64,000 bases of DNA from assembly GCA_017871115.1 (NCBI GenBank), contig JAFCIZ010000010.1:523001-587000 (forward strand), in the 5' to 3' direction. The notes beneath the pieces were generated by a model that was not told where the DNA came from, searched no databases, and saw only the letters and a list, made by a program, of their open reading frames with translations. Below, in pieces: positions 49,832 through 63,800 of this stretch. Every line of letters starts with the position of its first letter. Positions within the stretch are counted from its first letter, which is position 1. The position numbers and the translations under genes are program-made. The stretch comes from Cunninghamella blakesleeana. Lineage: Eukaryota; Mucoromycota; Mucoromycetes; Mucorales; Cunninghamellaceae.

Positions 49832-51800
49832 ATGACAAAAAAACGTAAATCACAATTAAAATATCGTCGACCTCGTACAGCAAAAATAAATGAACCTTTA
49901 CTTTCTGAAAAACCAAAATATCATATTGAAAATGAAGAAGAAATACGGCAAGATATTTTGACTGCAATAAAGGAAAAAAATATTGATCAACTAAGACAAA
50001 TTGGTAAACACCATGGTTTTATTCATAATAACTTGCGAAGAAAGGCCTGGTAAGTGATATATTTGATTTAGAATAATAATAACAATATAATCTTATACAT
50101 TAATAACGTTATTAATGTGTTTTAGGCCATTATTACTACACTGTACACTTACAAATAAAATTACCAAAAGAACAAGTTATAAATCAAGTAAATATTTAAC
50201 TAGAAATTATATATATATGTACATAGAAACAAGAGATAAATATCTAAATTTTATCATCTATTTATCTATTATTATCAGAAAAACATAAGGACGAGGAACA
50301 GGTCTTTTTAGATATAAAAAGATCTTTCAACACATTTCCAAAAAGTGAGTTTAAAAATAAAATTACAAAATTGATAATAATAACAATAATAACAACATAA
50401 TAATAAGAAAAATAAAGATGATACGTTGATACGAAAAAAAATATTTCACCATATATAGATCTTGATGAAAAAAGGAAAAAAGTGCTACAACAAGAATTAA
50501 ATCAAGTTATTGTTCAAGTATTGAGAAACTTTCCAAAATTACATTATTATCAGGTAACTAAAATTATCTTAGCTGAGTAAATAATATATAACAAATAATA
50601 ATTATAATAAGGATTTACACTGATTTTTTTTTCTTTTTATTATTATTATTATTATTATTAATGAGTAGGGATTTCATGATATTTGCGCTGTATTTTTACT
50701 CTTATTTGGTCAATCAAATGCAATTCAATTGTTATCACATGTGGCTCTGTTTTATTTAAGATATCCTTTTTATTATTATTATTATTATTATCATTTATAT
50801 ATCGCTAATCATAAATATATTATAGTCATATCATCATGCTATAATCCTTAACCCTCACTTCCTCCTTCTATCTATTTTTTATTTATTTTTTATATTAATA
50901 CAGACGCGATGTTAGATTCCTTGGATCCAATTCTAAAAGAAATTGAATTACTGAATACATTATACAAGTTAAAAGATGAAAAATTATATGAACATTTTCA
51001 AAGGTAAAATAATTAAGAATTCAATTATGTCATAATAAATTTTATTTGATAAAATTATATCTATAAGCGAATATTAAACCAATTTTATTTTTTATTTTTA
51101 TTTTTCTAATATCTATCAATTTATATTAATTAGTATGGGAATTCTACCATACTATTGCCTTAGTTGGATAATTACTTGGTTCAGTCATGATCTAGAGGAA
51201 TTAGAGGATATTTATCGAATATTTGATTTAATACTTTCAACACATCCAATGATGCCACTTTATATTACAGCTAGTCTTGTCATATTAAATTATAAACCTG
51301 AAGAGATTGATGACCAAGATCCAAGTATATTGCATCATTATTTATGTAAATTACCATATCAATCGAATATAAAATGGAAACCTATTTTACAACATGCTAT
51401 TCAATTATATACCACCTATCCACCTTTTGAATTACAACAACATGCAAATGTTGGTTTATCTCAAGTATCTTCTCTTAATACCTATCATCAGCATTATTTG
51501 TTTTGTTCCTCTATTATGCAAGATAAAACTAAGAGCGATACCAATGACGATGATGCTATGATGTTTTTAGAAAATAAAGTAGAAAAATGGATTGAACAAG
51601 CTTCTGATATTTTGATTATGAGTCCTTTAGAAAGGGACCAATCCATTGACATTTCCGTGAAACATTCAAATAAATTGGCTCTGTTATCTTCAAGAACAAA
51701 TGGTATGCCAGTATGGATGATGATTGGTGCTGTTGGTTTAGGAACAGTGGCTGTTATTTTATCTGCTAGTCAATCTCCTTCTCAATTACTATCTAGGTAG
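49832..51800 (+). CDS. TBC-domain Rab GTPase-activating protein, TBC1D20/Gyp8-like
   Basis: Seven or so exons. A basic N-terminus (MTKKRKSQLKYRRPRTAK) precedes the TBC domain: IGKHHGFIHNNLRRKAW/PLLLHC, then EEQVFLDIKRSFNTFPK with the arginine-finger motif (D-x2-R), and HYYQ/GFHDICAVFLLLFG with the glutamine finger (Y-x-Q-G). Later parts include DAMLDSLDPILKEIELL, SMGILPYYCLSWIITWFSHD and EDIYRIFDLILSTHPMMPLYI, typical of the TBC1D20/Gyp8 subfamily. A C-terminal transmembrane anchor (VWMMIGAVGLGTVAVILSA) fits an ER or Golgi membrane location. TBC1D20 acts on Rab1/Ypt1. The stop is at 51798-51800. Alternatively a donor at 51796 joins to an acceptor near 51893, giving SSWT as the last residues and a stop near 51902. 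Confidence 0.88.
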
Positions 51801-52333
51801 GTTAAATATATGTGTATACAAATGTATATGTAAGTATAAATAATATATATTCTAATGCATATATATATTTCGTTTTTTTATCGTTATTATAGCTGGACAT
51901 AGTGATATATATATATATATATATATATAGAATGCATTTGTTAATATATTTATTTGTAGTTATTATTTTATAATAATATAATAAAGGGTATTGTATATTA
52001 TATCTATTAATCGATAACTAAATAATAAAGCATAATATATAATAAGCAACTGTTTTATATTATTATTGTAGGATGAATTATGGTAAACATGAGAATTAAT
52101 ATATTTATTATATTAGCATTGATGAAGTTGTGTATTTATAAAAAAAATTACTAAAATAATAAATAAAATAATGTTTTTAAATCATTTATGTTTGTAATTC
52201 TATTCATTTCTACAAAATATCGTAAGTATCATTAAAAATAAATATAGTTACAGAGAGTGATAATGATGATGATGGTGATGATAATGATGATATAACTGTT
52301 ATTATTGCTATTGATGATAAAAGTTGAATGGAT
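51801..52333. other. Convergent intergenic region
   Basis: 3' regions of the TBC gene and RTF2. It holds a TA repeat (about 51903-51930) and a GATGAT-type run (about 52259-52293). No gene is seen. Confidence 0.45.
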
Positions 52334-53532
52334 TTAACAATATCGATTAAAAGTGCCCATTGTAAGATAGTTTCCTTTCACTTTGTTAGGTTGATTTTTA
52401 TCAGAGTATAAACTTTTTATTGCACTAGATACTTTTTTATTTTTTTCCTTTTCAGCCAATTCCTTATTCACTTTATCCATAACAATAGAAGCTGCGGTGG
52501 ATGATGATATTGATGAAGCAACTTTTTTCTTTTTATTGATATTGTCACTGTTATTATCTTGTTCCTTTTCTTCAAGTTGTCGTTTCTTTTTTGATTTCTA
52601 ATTAAGATTTTTTTTTAAAAAATAAAATAAAAAAATAAAAAATCAATATATGAATATATGAATACCTTTTGTATATGAATATCTTCTATATATGCTTATA
52701 TCCTTATTTCACTATTTACATTTTTATTTTATTTTATTTTTAAGAAAAAAAAAACTTACTTTTTCTTTTTGTTTACTCTTCTTTTCTTCCATAGCCTTTG
52801 TCATAGCGTCGATTTCCGTTTGATTGGTTGGGTTGATAGTAATAATATTAGTGCTATCAAAAGGTTTTGCACAAGATAAGCATTCTTTGGAAGATACTTC
52901 TTTTAATGTTTGTTCTGCAAATACACATCCACAAGAATCCAAATATACGAATCGATGTTTGCCATTCATTTCTTTCATACTAACAGGGCAAATAAATTGA
53001 CTTTTCAATTCCTTTTCCAAACTTCCTACTACGGATGATCCATTATTATTATCAGATTGATCTTTACTTTTATTATTATTATCATTATTATTGGATGGGT
53101 TGGGTGTTAAATTTAACTTGATGGTATCTTTCATGGATTTAATATAAGGGCAGATCTTATCACCATCCCCATAAGTGGATTTATCTAATATGTATTCTAT
53201 TATGACGTCTTGATTATATAGTTTCCCCAGCCTATCTGCTACAATAGGAAGGTTTAATGGTAACTATTTATAAAATATAGATATTAAATATATATATAAA
53301 TAAACAATATTTAGCATGAATTGTTTATATTCTTATTGCTACTATAATTATGATGATTATATATTATTAATAATACTGTTATTGTTCTTTGTTAGATTTA
53401 ATAGATTACCTTTGATAAAGCGCAATAAAACCAAGCAGCTTCTCTTTGTAAGTTTGGATTTTGTTTTACTTCTTTTTGTTTTTCTTTAACGAGTTCTATA
53501 CGTCTTGGAATTGAACCACCATCATTACCCAT
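52334..53532 (-). CDS. Replication termination factor 2 (RTF2) homologue
   Basis: Three exons. The start at 53532 gives MGNDGGSIPRRIELVKEKQK, the diagnostic RTF2 N-terminus. Exon 2 has LPLNLPIVADRLGKLYNQDV and IIEYILDKSTYGDGDKI, then an Asn/Asp-rich insert and a RING-like Rtf2 domain: QFICPVSMKEMNGKHRFVYL, DSCGCVFAEQTLKEV, ECLSCAKPFDSTNIITINP, with C/H positions as in a degenerate U-box/C2HC2 finger. Exon 3 is Lys/Glu-rich and ends NYLTMGTFNRYC with a stop at 52334-52336. Rtf2 stabilises replication forks paused at the fission yeast RTS1 barrier, and the animal homologue is also linked to fork restart. About 300 residues is usual. Confidence 0.9.
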
Positions 53533-54338
53533 TTTATGTTATGTGTATATAGTATTAAAATAAAATAAAAAAGTAACTAAAAGAAAAAGGAGAGGAAAAA
53601 AAAAAATTAATGTGAGAGGGCTGTTTGAAATTAAAAAAACTTCGCTTGGCTGAGTTTTATTTATTTATTTTTTTAAAAAAACTAATTGGTTCTTACTACA
53701 CCAATGAATTTCAAGTATATTTTATTTTTTATGCTTAATTTGTGGCAAGAAAAAATATTAACACTATATCAATTTATATTATATATACTATTATGATTAG
53801 ACAAATAATTTTTATTATCTAAATTCTATCTTTAAAAGCACTAAAGAATAAATTACAAAATATAAACATAAAGAATAGTCTACCAAGTTAAAAAAAAAAC
53901 CATGTACCTTATAACTCAAAGTTTGTCTATGAGATAATATAAACGAAGAAGTTTTAGTAAATAGAAAATCAAATTAATGTAGAATAACAATAATATATAT
54001 ATGTATGTATGTATAGTGTTATTGCTTTGTATTTTTTTAAAAAAAATTAATAAAAAAGTAAATAAGTAAAAGACAAAGCACTAAAGTATTTAACTTTGAT
54101 TTAACAGGTTGGTTAAAATAGAGTTTTGTATTTTAAGGTTTTTGCGTTTATTTATCAAAGTTACATGGTGTATACATGTCAATTTTTAGGTTAATTATAG
54201 TAATTCTAAATTAGGTGTAACTCTTCTTTATTCATCCAGGTACTTTTTCATTTATTTATTTTTTTTTTTTTATTCTTTCATTTTTTTCATTTTTCTTTTC
54301 TTTTGAAGCTTCATTTATATTATATATTTAATAAAATA
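53533..54338. promoter_or_regulatory. Divergent intergenic region, RTF2 / HET-domain gene
   Basis: Between two divergent starts. A pyrimidine tract (about 54246-54305) precedes the HET-domain gene, with T/A runs elsewhere. No gene is seen. Confidence 0.4.
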
Positions 54339-56431
54339 ATGAATATTGAAGAAAACTTGAACGATCCTATTCCTTTGTTCAAAGTAGAAGGTAAAAGAAA
54401 AAGAAGAAGAAAAGAAAAAAAAGATATAAAATATAAAACCTTTTTTTTGAAAAATAAAAATAAAAAAAAAAGACACAATAGTTTATAATGAAAAATCTAA
54501 ATAATATTCCAATTTGATAAACTTTTTATTACTATTATTATATTTACTATTAAATAGACAATAGCTATTTTGAAATTACACTTATTGATATAAACGAAAC
54601 TTATGGAAAAAGAATTCATACTGTTAAAAAAAACCTGTATGAAAAAGGTTTGAAATATATTTGTATAAGCTATAGATGGGGTGAACTTGAAGAATGGTAT
54701 GAACAAACGGTAGATTACTTGGCTCATATAACTTCTTTCGACAAAACCGATTTACTTTTACTATGTGATTGTATTCAACGCGAGCCTGATTTAAAAGATA
54801 TCAATTATTTATGGATAGATGCAGTCTGTGTAAATCAAGTAAACAAAGAAGAAAGAAAAGCAACTATTAGAAAAATGTCTGAGATTTACCAAATAGCAAC
54901 ATATATTTTAGCAGTGCCAGATATGAATTACAGTTACTTAAAAAATGATCCCACATATTTAAAACACATTTACAATATAGGAAGGTATGCCAGACATTTT
55001 TACCAAGAGATAACAGATGAAAATCGACTAGAGGTTTATGATTTAGATGCTCAGTTGATAGTTACTTGGGTATTACAATATATTGATCCAAAATTGCACG
55101 GAAACTTTAACTTTCAACAGTTATTAGATCAATTTATCAAGATGAAAGATGAACTTATTATTCCTCACATTCCTGAAACATATAGCTTTTATCATAACGA
55201 TTTAATTTATGCTTTAGAGATGGTAGTTCAAGAAAAGGACGAAAATAAATGGTATACTAAATATTACTATAACAACTTCGAATATAATCATATACCAGTA
55301 ACCTCAAATAAAAACTCGAAAGAATGGGAATTATATTACAAACGTATTGGTCAACAGTTCAATCCTCATATTAAAAATTTAAAACAAGTATTCATAGAAT
55401 TAATGATGAAAGACCTGGAATACAAGCAAATGAAAAAAGATACACTAGATTATTTTTTTGGTGTAATAACAGCATGGAAAAATAGAACTTGGGTGATCAG
55501 TGAATATAATTTTGCAAAACAAAAAAAGAACAAAACGCCCATGAAATTGATATTTATTGCTCTACTTGCCAATTTACAATTCGAAGAAGATAAAAAGTAT
55601 TATCCTTTTTATGATATTTTTAATCGCGAAAAACAATATCACCTAAATTCTATTATAAAACAAATAGAAGACAGCTTATCAACATCCGATCCACTTGACA
55701 TGATATTGAATAGTAAAACTAAAGATAATGAAGATAGATTTCATGTAATTTTACCACTGTGGAGTAAATATAATAGTATCATTAAAAATAAAGACACAAT
55801 ATCAAACTGGAAAATTAGTGATATGATATCTGTCAGATTAAAGTTATATGAATTTTTAGATATAGAAGACAAAAGAAGATTACTACATGCAAGCTCAAAT
55901 GAAAGGCATAAATATCCATCTTTTGCTATTGATTACTTTAAAGAATGGTATTTTGTGGAAGATATTCATTATAATAAATACCAAGAAAGGAATGGTTTGG
56001 CTACTTTACCTGAATTGGAATTTATACTAAATTATCACCAACAAAGCCAGAAAATCATATATAGAATGGATTTAACTATTCCAAACGAAAAATACACCGA
56101 GAATATACGTAAAATTCAACTATTGCCAACAAATAAGTATCTTGAAATAAATTGTGATATATATTATAAAGTTACTCCTATGGAAGATATCTTTAATGAA
56201 AATGAAATGATTGTGGTCCCATTTTATCGTTTAGAAATCATTAATGATAACAAAAATTCAGTTCCAAGTAATTGCTTTCTACCTTTATTACGCAAAAAGA
56301 ATGAGATCTACTGGGAAATATATAGATACACAACTTCGATTCGCTCTAGTGGTAGACATATTTTCCATAAGACATCATTTTTTATTTCTAACGATGCAAT
56401 GAAACAAGATGGTATTTTTACTATAAAGTAG
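54339..56431 (+). CDS. HET-domain (heterokaryon-incompatibility type) protein
   Basis: Two exons, 54339-54390 and 54558-56431, give 641 residues. Exon 1 encodes MNIEENLNDPIPLFKVE; the join restores DNSYFEITLIDINETYGKRI. The HET domain motifs follow: KGLKYICISYRWGELEEWYE, then NYLWIDAVCVNQVNKEERKA, TIRKMSEIYQIATYILAVPD, and a later NRTWVISEYNFAKQ, the counterpart of the third HET motif (R-x-W-x-x-E). The remaining 300 residues are charged and Asn/Lys/Tyr-rich with no recognised domain. HET domains are known from filamentous ascomycetes, where several trigger cell death after fusion of unlike strains. Whether this copy does so is unknown. No NACHT, WD40 or kinase partner lies beside it. Confidence 0.82.
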
Positions 56432-56906
56432 ATTAAATTGGAATATTAAAAGATATTTAATCATCTAAATTCATCACCTATATACATTCTATTTTATATA
56501 TTAAATAATAATAAACAAAAATATATTTGCATTTTAGATTTAAATACTTGATAAAATAAAATAATAAATTAAAAAATAAAAATAAATCATTATTTTATAT
56601 TGCGAAAGGTTACAAGTAAATAACAGTTCTTTATTTTGAAAAACAAAATCAGTATATTTTTAGACTATACAAATTTTCTTTGTTAATTCAAGTATGATAT
56701 TTATTTTTCGTATCCGTTAAATAACTAATAATGTATTAAACATGATAATATTTATTATAAACATCTATTATTGCTATTATTGGCGTAATTATTTAAATTA
56801 TATTATCTATTTACATGTACAGTAAAATAACAGTTAAAGTTTATTATATTATACAATAATTTCTAATATTATTATTTACAGTATGATGAAGTTTTCATTT
56901 ATTCAT
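56432..56906. other. Convergent intergenic region
   Basis: AT-rich 3' regions of the HET-domain and ECD genes, with several AATAAA-like signals. No gene is seen. Confidence 0.45.
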
Positions 56907-59063
56907 TCACTCATCATCGTTGTCGTCGTCATCATTCTCTTCATGATCAACAGGCAAGGCAATTCCAAATTGCTTTAATAGATTTCCAGCAGGCCCAGGT
57001 AACCCTTGTTGTCCTTTAAAACTCTGCAAGACATTTTCGATTAAATTTAATTCAACATTTACTGGCTTATCTTCATCCTCTTCTTCTCTTTTAAATGATC
57101 TACTAATTTTATCGTATTCATTAATTTCTTTATCCATTTGTTTCATCATGTCATTTAAATCTTCAGCTGTTTCTGTATTTGTATCCTTAAGAGAATCAAC
57201 TAAATAAAAATAGAAAAACAAGTGAATATAGAATATTAGAGTGAGATCATTAATTTTACTCTCTTTTTATAATAGTAATGACAATAATTCTATCATTATT
57301 TCCTCACCATTTACACCTTGGTTTAATATTTTCATAAAATTATTAAAATCAAATGATATTTGTTTATCTACGTCTTCTTCCATATAACCGTCAAAATCTT
57401 GATTTTCCTCTTCACTATCTAATTCTTCATCGTCGCCGTCATCATCATCATCTTCTTCTTGTTCACTATTAAATACATGTATAAGATTAGCTTTCCATCC
57501 CTTTTTATTTTATTTTATTTCATTAATCTTACTGAATTTTATAGTTTATTTTATATTTTTACCCTGGAAGTCGAACACCAGTAACATCGCTTTGGTTTTT
57601 TTCTAAAAAGGACTCAAATTTTTTCATCATATCTTCCAAATTGATAGGCATTTCCTCTTCCCCTTCTTCACGATCCATTTTATTATTTAACATTGATTCT
57701 AATTCATCGGGATAAACATATAACCAATCCAAGCTATCTTCTTTTTCCTTTTGCTTCATTGTGGATAAAAGTTGGTTTAATTTATCAGTGGAATACTCAT
57801 TTAACAATTGTTCTATACGTTCCAATGGTGTCATATCTCCATTTTGCAATGTTACTTGTTTTAATAAATCGTCTCTTGTTACTAAATCATCGTCATCATC
57901 TTCTAATTCACAATCATCATTGACATTTTTCTTTTTTCCATCATTTTGTTGTTTTAACTGATGGTATAACATTTCTAATCCGCAAGTTAATTTCATCCCC
58001 ATATCTTTCATCATAAAATCAGGATCGTCTTTATGAAAAGGAGGGAATGGTTTGGGAGGATAAAATGATTGATGAAGTGTTTGCGCAAAAGTAGTTCTTG
58101 TCCATGGTATGACCACATTAATTGGTATTAATTTTTCTTTTTCTTTTTTCTCATTAAGTGATGCAGGTGATGGTAAAAAAGTTGACATGGTGATACAGTG
58201 TTTTAAAGAAATAGGATCTCTTAAATAAAAAGCTTCAATAGCAAACGTTAAAAGTTGAGGCTCCTTTAATATAACCCAAGCAGCTTTTAATGAATGAAAA
58301 TGAGTACGAGAATAATGTAATTGTGGATCAGGATAATCTTTTATTCTTTGATGAAGGACCTTTTGAATGGATGTGGATGCTAGTGTTGTTGTCGTAGATG
58401 GTGCTTTATTATTATTATGTTGACGGAGATACTCTATTCCTTGTTGACGTGTTAAAGTTTTATTTACAGTTGGTATCATATTAAATAAATCCGTAGGTGA
58501 TTTAGGTAATGGTATAATATGTAATTGACCTTGATAAATATAAACACGATTTTCACTATTGGATGGATCTAACCATGGTGGTAATTCTAATGCTGCTTCA
58601 ATTAATAATACATCTCCATCATTATCAGATACTGTAATAACCACTTCAGGAAACTGTGTTGAAACTTGATATAATAAATATATAATAAACCATTCATCGT
58701 GAAGACAATCTCCAAATCTTGTTACTCCAAATAAGAAAGGATAGGATGGATCTATAGAAAATGTAGATTGATTAATAGGTATAATTTTTTTTTTTTTTTT
58801 TTTTTGTTACTGTATATTTCTACTGTTTTGTTATTGTATTACTATTTACCTTGCCTATTACTATGGGTTATAGACAATTGAAATCCATCCTTTTGCCATA
58901 GATAATCTTTTAATAAAGGTTTAATAAAGGAAAAGATGGATGATCTCGTTTGATCAAGTTGTGTAGGAGTTGATTTATCAAGTGGTAAATAAATTGCATA
59001 TTGAATATAATTAATATCTGTCGTTACAAGACCGTCAAATACGTTTTTTAATAAAGATCCCAT
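56907..59063 (-). CDS. Ecdysoneless (ECD/SGT1) family protein
   Basis: Starts MGSLLKNVFDGLVTTDINY at 59063 and splices to DPSYPFLFGVTRFGDCLHDE, WFIIYLLYQVSTQFPEVV. The signature ITVSDNDGDVLLIEAALELP, PWLDPSNSENRVYIYQGQLH and IIPLP matches the ECD family core (EDNDGEFLLIEAA, WLDPDNSENRVF). Downstream are a helical region (FAIEAFYLRDPISLKHC, SFYPPKPFPPFHKDDPDFMM, KLTCGLEMLYHQLKQ) and long acidic stretches including the C-terminus DDDDNDDE. Four exons. ECD proteins act in pre-mRNA splicing and RNA polymerase II-linked processes in animals and fission yeast, with Prp8 and the R2TP complex as known partners. About 600 residues is typical. Confidence 0.93.
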
Positions 59064-60817
59064 TCTTTTTCTTTACATAAAATAAAAAATATTGTTGATC
59101 GATAATAAATAATAATAATAATAATAATATGTAATAATAATAATCAAGTAGAAGAAAAAGGTGAGGGAAAGAAAAAGAAACGGGATAAAAAATAAAAATA
59201 AAAACTATAAAAATTGAGCCACAACTCATTTTTTTTTTCTGTGCGCGCTCAGTTTTAATAATTAAAATGAAAATAATCCAGCTAAAGATATATTATTAAT
59301 TGATAAAACGACTAAACAAAATAATAATTGCATATATAACTCATATTATCTACACAGTGTATTCCATATTAGTACTTGGATAATAACCTATTTTTTTTAA
59401 GAGAGAGAAAGTAAAAGAGGAATTTAAAAATGTAAAAAGGCGGCCACCTAAATGTTTTTAGGTAAAGCATGGTTCTTCTAGCAAAATTCAGGCAATAAAT
59501 AAAGAGATGTCTTTTTTTCTATTTTTTTCTTTCTTTCTTTTTTTGACCATATTAATGGTCGATTCCCAAATTGATTTACGGATTGGTGATTTGCAGTAAT
59601 TTTTTTAAAGTAAATAACTAGTTATAAGTCGAAGAAAAAAGTATTCCCTAATTTTTCATCACCTCACTGAGGATCTTTTAGCAACAAATATTTAATAATT
59701 ATCACCAACAACGACATTATCAAATATAAATAAAATAAATACAGGAATATTAATTATCAATTAAATAAACTTATCTCAAGAATCTGCCTAAATAGATATA
59801 TTGTGACAACGTGATAAATTATATCAATACCGAAATAAATAAAGTTCGGTATAATGAAATTAATGAGTCATTAGTAAGCACAGTATATTTATCTAGAATG
59901 TATCATAAATACCATAGTTACGTTCTTTTAAGAAAGAAAAAAAGTAGATAAAATTAAAAAAAAAAAGAATTATTTTTGGCGCTTGCATTATACAACAATC
60001 GAGCTATATTTTTTTTATATGCTTTATTTTTGGATTGAAATATATACTTGTTTTTTTTTTTTTTTTTAACTATAATTATGGGCATTTATATATTTTTTAA
60101 TGATATGAATGAAAATAAAAATTATTGTATATATTAAAAGTAGAGTGATTATATTGTCAGTAAATTACTGCGTAATTCTCTTCTAATTATTAATTTTTTT
60201 TAAAAAACTAATAATAAAAGCTTAATATTTGTTCACCCCCGAAAATCCATGAATTAGTAGAAGTAAAAAATGATAGCATCTAGATATTTTTTTGCTATAA
60301 TTTTTCATCGTGTATTACTGAATTATTATTTTTTAAAAAATAAAACTCTTGCATGAATGGATTGAATTCCGGAGTTCATTTTAAGGGAAACACACAAGTA
60401 TCACGAGACCACTTTAACTATAAAATTTTAACGTTTACTTGAAATAAAAACTACTTATAACCTATTCCATTCTTTTATTATTATTATTATTATCAATTAT
60501 TGATTAGAAGTGTATATTATTTATTATAAAATATATAAAATAAAATAAAATAAAATACAATGAAATAGTTGATTTTTTATTACACAGAAAAAAGGTAGGT
60601 AAGCGTTTCTGGAAGAATAGTTTACTGCGGTAAGTGTGCATTGAAAAACAAGCCACTTGTTTAAATTTTATTAAACTCGACTGAGTTTGTATTTGCTGTT
60701 TAAAATAGTTTTATTTTTTGTCACGCTTGCTTATTTTTTTCTCTCTTTTTTCTTTTTCTTTTTTCAGCTTGGTATTCGTTGTTCAGTTGAAAGCTACTTT
60801 TTATAATATATTTTATA
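59064..60817. promoter_or_regulatory. Divergent intergenic region, ECD / GCN1
   Basis: About 1.75 kb of AT-rich sequence with many A- and T-runs, (AAT)n (about 59110-59128), (ATT)n (about 60476-60493) and a pyrimidine tract (about 60736-60766) shortly before the GCN1 start. No gene is seen. Confidence 0.4.
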
Positions 60818-63800
60818 ATGAGTGATGCTACAGAATCAAGTGAACTCTCATGGTCTGAATTTATTAAGAATCAGGTTGTCACTAGTATCACTGCATCAAG
60901 TGTAACTGAAAGACTTGACTTTTTAAACCATTCACTTTTATTAAGATTAAGAAGAAAAGGTATTTTTTTTTTTTTTACATATGTAACAATAAATATAGCA
61001 ACAATAAGGATATATAAGTATGTATAAGTATATATTAATATCATATATTACTTCAAATATTGTTTTTATTTATCAGATTTACCTGAAGAAGAATTACCTT
61101 CACTCTTAACCTTAGTCAAGTTAACTTATATTAGATATCAAGACCGTGCTTCACGTAAAGCTATTTTAGATGTATTTACAGAATTAAACAATTGGAACGC
61201 TCTTTACTTTCAAAAAACCATTGTACCTTTATTATTTCGGGAAACAGAAAAAGTCTGCAAACGTTCATCTGCAGGGTAATACACGTTGTTATACTATTTT
61301 ATTTTTATTTTATATGTATTAAAAAAAATATAAAATATATAAAGTAAAAACCTCAACGAAAAGAAATTTAAGCTTACTGGATCATTTTGTTTATTAAATA
61401 GAGAATGCTCTACACCACCATCTAGTCGATTTGTATTATTAAGTTGGGTTAATCATATGGAATCATTGATATTAGAAACACCTACAACAAATGAAACGAA
61501 AGAACTCGAAAGCAAACTATTAACAATGATAGTTAATACACAAGGAATATTAATTGAATCATTAGGAACATCTTCATCAGACAAACCATCTATTTGGAAA
61601 AGTGCAATTGCTGATACACGACGACCCATTAGAAATCACCCTAAACGCATTCCTGAATTATTTAAATATGCTCTCGCCAATTCATCCACATGTACACCAA
61701 CTTATATTAATGCTATTTTGATCGGCACCATCGTAGACGTTTGCTTTCATTTAAAACATACAGACGGAAAACCTTTTGTTGTAGATATGCAATCTTCACT
61801 TATTGATTATTATTTGAAAAACGTCATCTCATCTCGTTCAGCCGTTCCTCAATCTTCCATGGTAGCATTAAATGCATTTATATCAACAATGATTACACAA
61901 GATATTTTTGAACAACAGTTTTTGCCTGTCTTAGAGAAAATGATGTTAAGATCTCCTGAAGTTGTATTACCTTGTTTGGCTAATATTGTTCCATGTTTCT
62001 CATTTGATCCATCCACCATTTTTGAATCCAAATGGAAAGATCCTTTATCAAATCATTTAAGATCTACTTCCTTAGCTGTCCGTCTTGGTGCTTCAAGTTT
62101 ATGGCGTGCTTTATGTGAAAAATGTCATGATATTCCTAAATTACTCTCCGTTGTGGATGCCATTACAAAGCCATTAACTACTAATAAGGTAGGTACACCT
62201 GATCATCGCTTAGTCATGTATGATGCTACTTTGGATCTCTCATCTAATCATGACGCCACTATTAGCGCTAAAGTCTTGGATGGAGGATTATTCACCATGT
62301 TAACAAAGGAATCAAACGAATTAGCTTTAATCAATTTAATTAAGGCATGTGGAAAACATATTTCTATTTTACTTTACAATGATTCTTTTTGTCAAGAAAA
62401 TAAGGCTTTAATGGATAAAGTAGTGAAAGTAATTACAGATGGACTTGTTTCAACAAAACCTACTGTTCGTCATCAATGGGCTAATGCTATAGGTACAACA
62501 TACTGGATTCATGATCAACCTAGTCTTACATTAGCTGATCAAATCGTCAAGTATTTACAACCTCTTGCCGCTACTACAAATAAAATGCAAGACAAACCTT
62601 TAGTATGGAAAGATGGTCCTTTAGAAGGGTATGTGTTAGTTGCATTATTATCAGGTCGTATATTGAATACATGGAAGAATAAGAATCAAGGTGTAGATGA
62701 ATTTGTAAAGAAACAAAACTATCCAAAGGCTGTATTAGGAAATAGTGGAAAGGGTACCAACAATAGCTTTTTATTATTGGATCGTATTTATATGAAAGCT
62801 TTAACAGTAGAAGAAGGGATTTGGTTAACTCGTGCTATTATCAGTTTATTTGCCCAAACAGAGCAATCAGTATTAGACGCTTCTAATGACAACACTTCTC
62901 CTTCTATTGGTTTTTCCATGGCTCAAATTATGATTTGGATTTTATCTAGCCATCCTCATTACCAAGTACGTCAACAAGCTTATGAATCCATCTCTTCTCT
63001 CAGTAATCAACAACCTGAAAAATTATCTTACTTTGTCATTCAAGCATTAAATCAATGGTTATTGGATTTGGAAAAAGAAACAAAAGGTTCTGTTGCTGTA
63101 GCTGCCCTTAATGCTACCACTACTACCGTGGATCCTTTGGTTGCAAAATATCGTTTAGCTTCCGTCTTAATGGCTATGACTTCCTTTAGTCAAATTGATA
63201 ATAGTATTAAGTCCTCTATACTTATTGAATTAATTCTTTTGGCTCATCATGAATCTATTGGTAAAATAAAAAAAAAAAATAAAAAATAAAAAAAATGATA
63301 TAATAATATCATGACTAAGAATAGAAAACTGTTATTTATATTTATATGTTATTGTATACTTTTTTTTTTGAATTTTCTAGTTTCATCCTCTGAAAAGTAT
63401 AATTGGATTACATTGGTTCAGCGTGCTGGAATCGATCCTGGAAAATTAGTACAACAACATTCTAAACGATTAAAGGAACTTGTATGGAAGGCTCTCTCTA
63501 CAGATAACAATGACTCTCCATTGTTTTATAAGGCTGGATTGTCAGTTATTTCTACTTTATCTTTTATTGATACACCTACCTTCTTTGGATCTTTTGCAAG
63601 TGATCTTCAATTAGATCCTAAATTAATGAAAGGCGTGGATGAATTACAATACAACATTTGGAAAACACCTGATGATATGGTTTATATTGATGTATTAAAG
63701 AAAAAGAATGATACAAAACAAACTAATGGAAATAAAAAGAATAAAGATCAAGATTGGGAAGAACAACTTCGTGCTGAATTGGCTGCAAAGAAAGGCGTTG

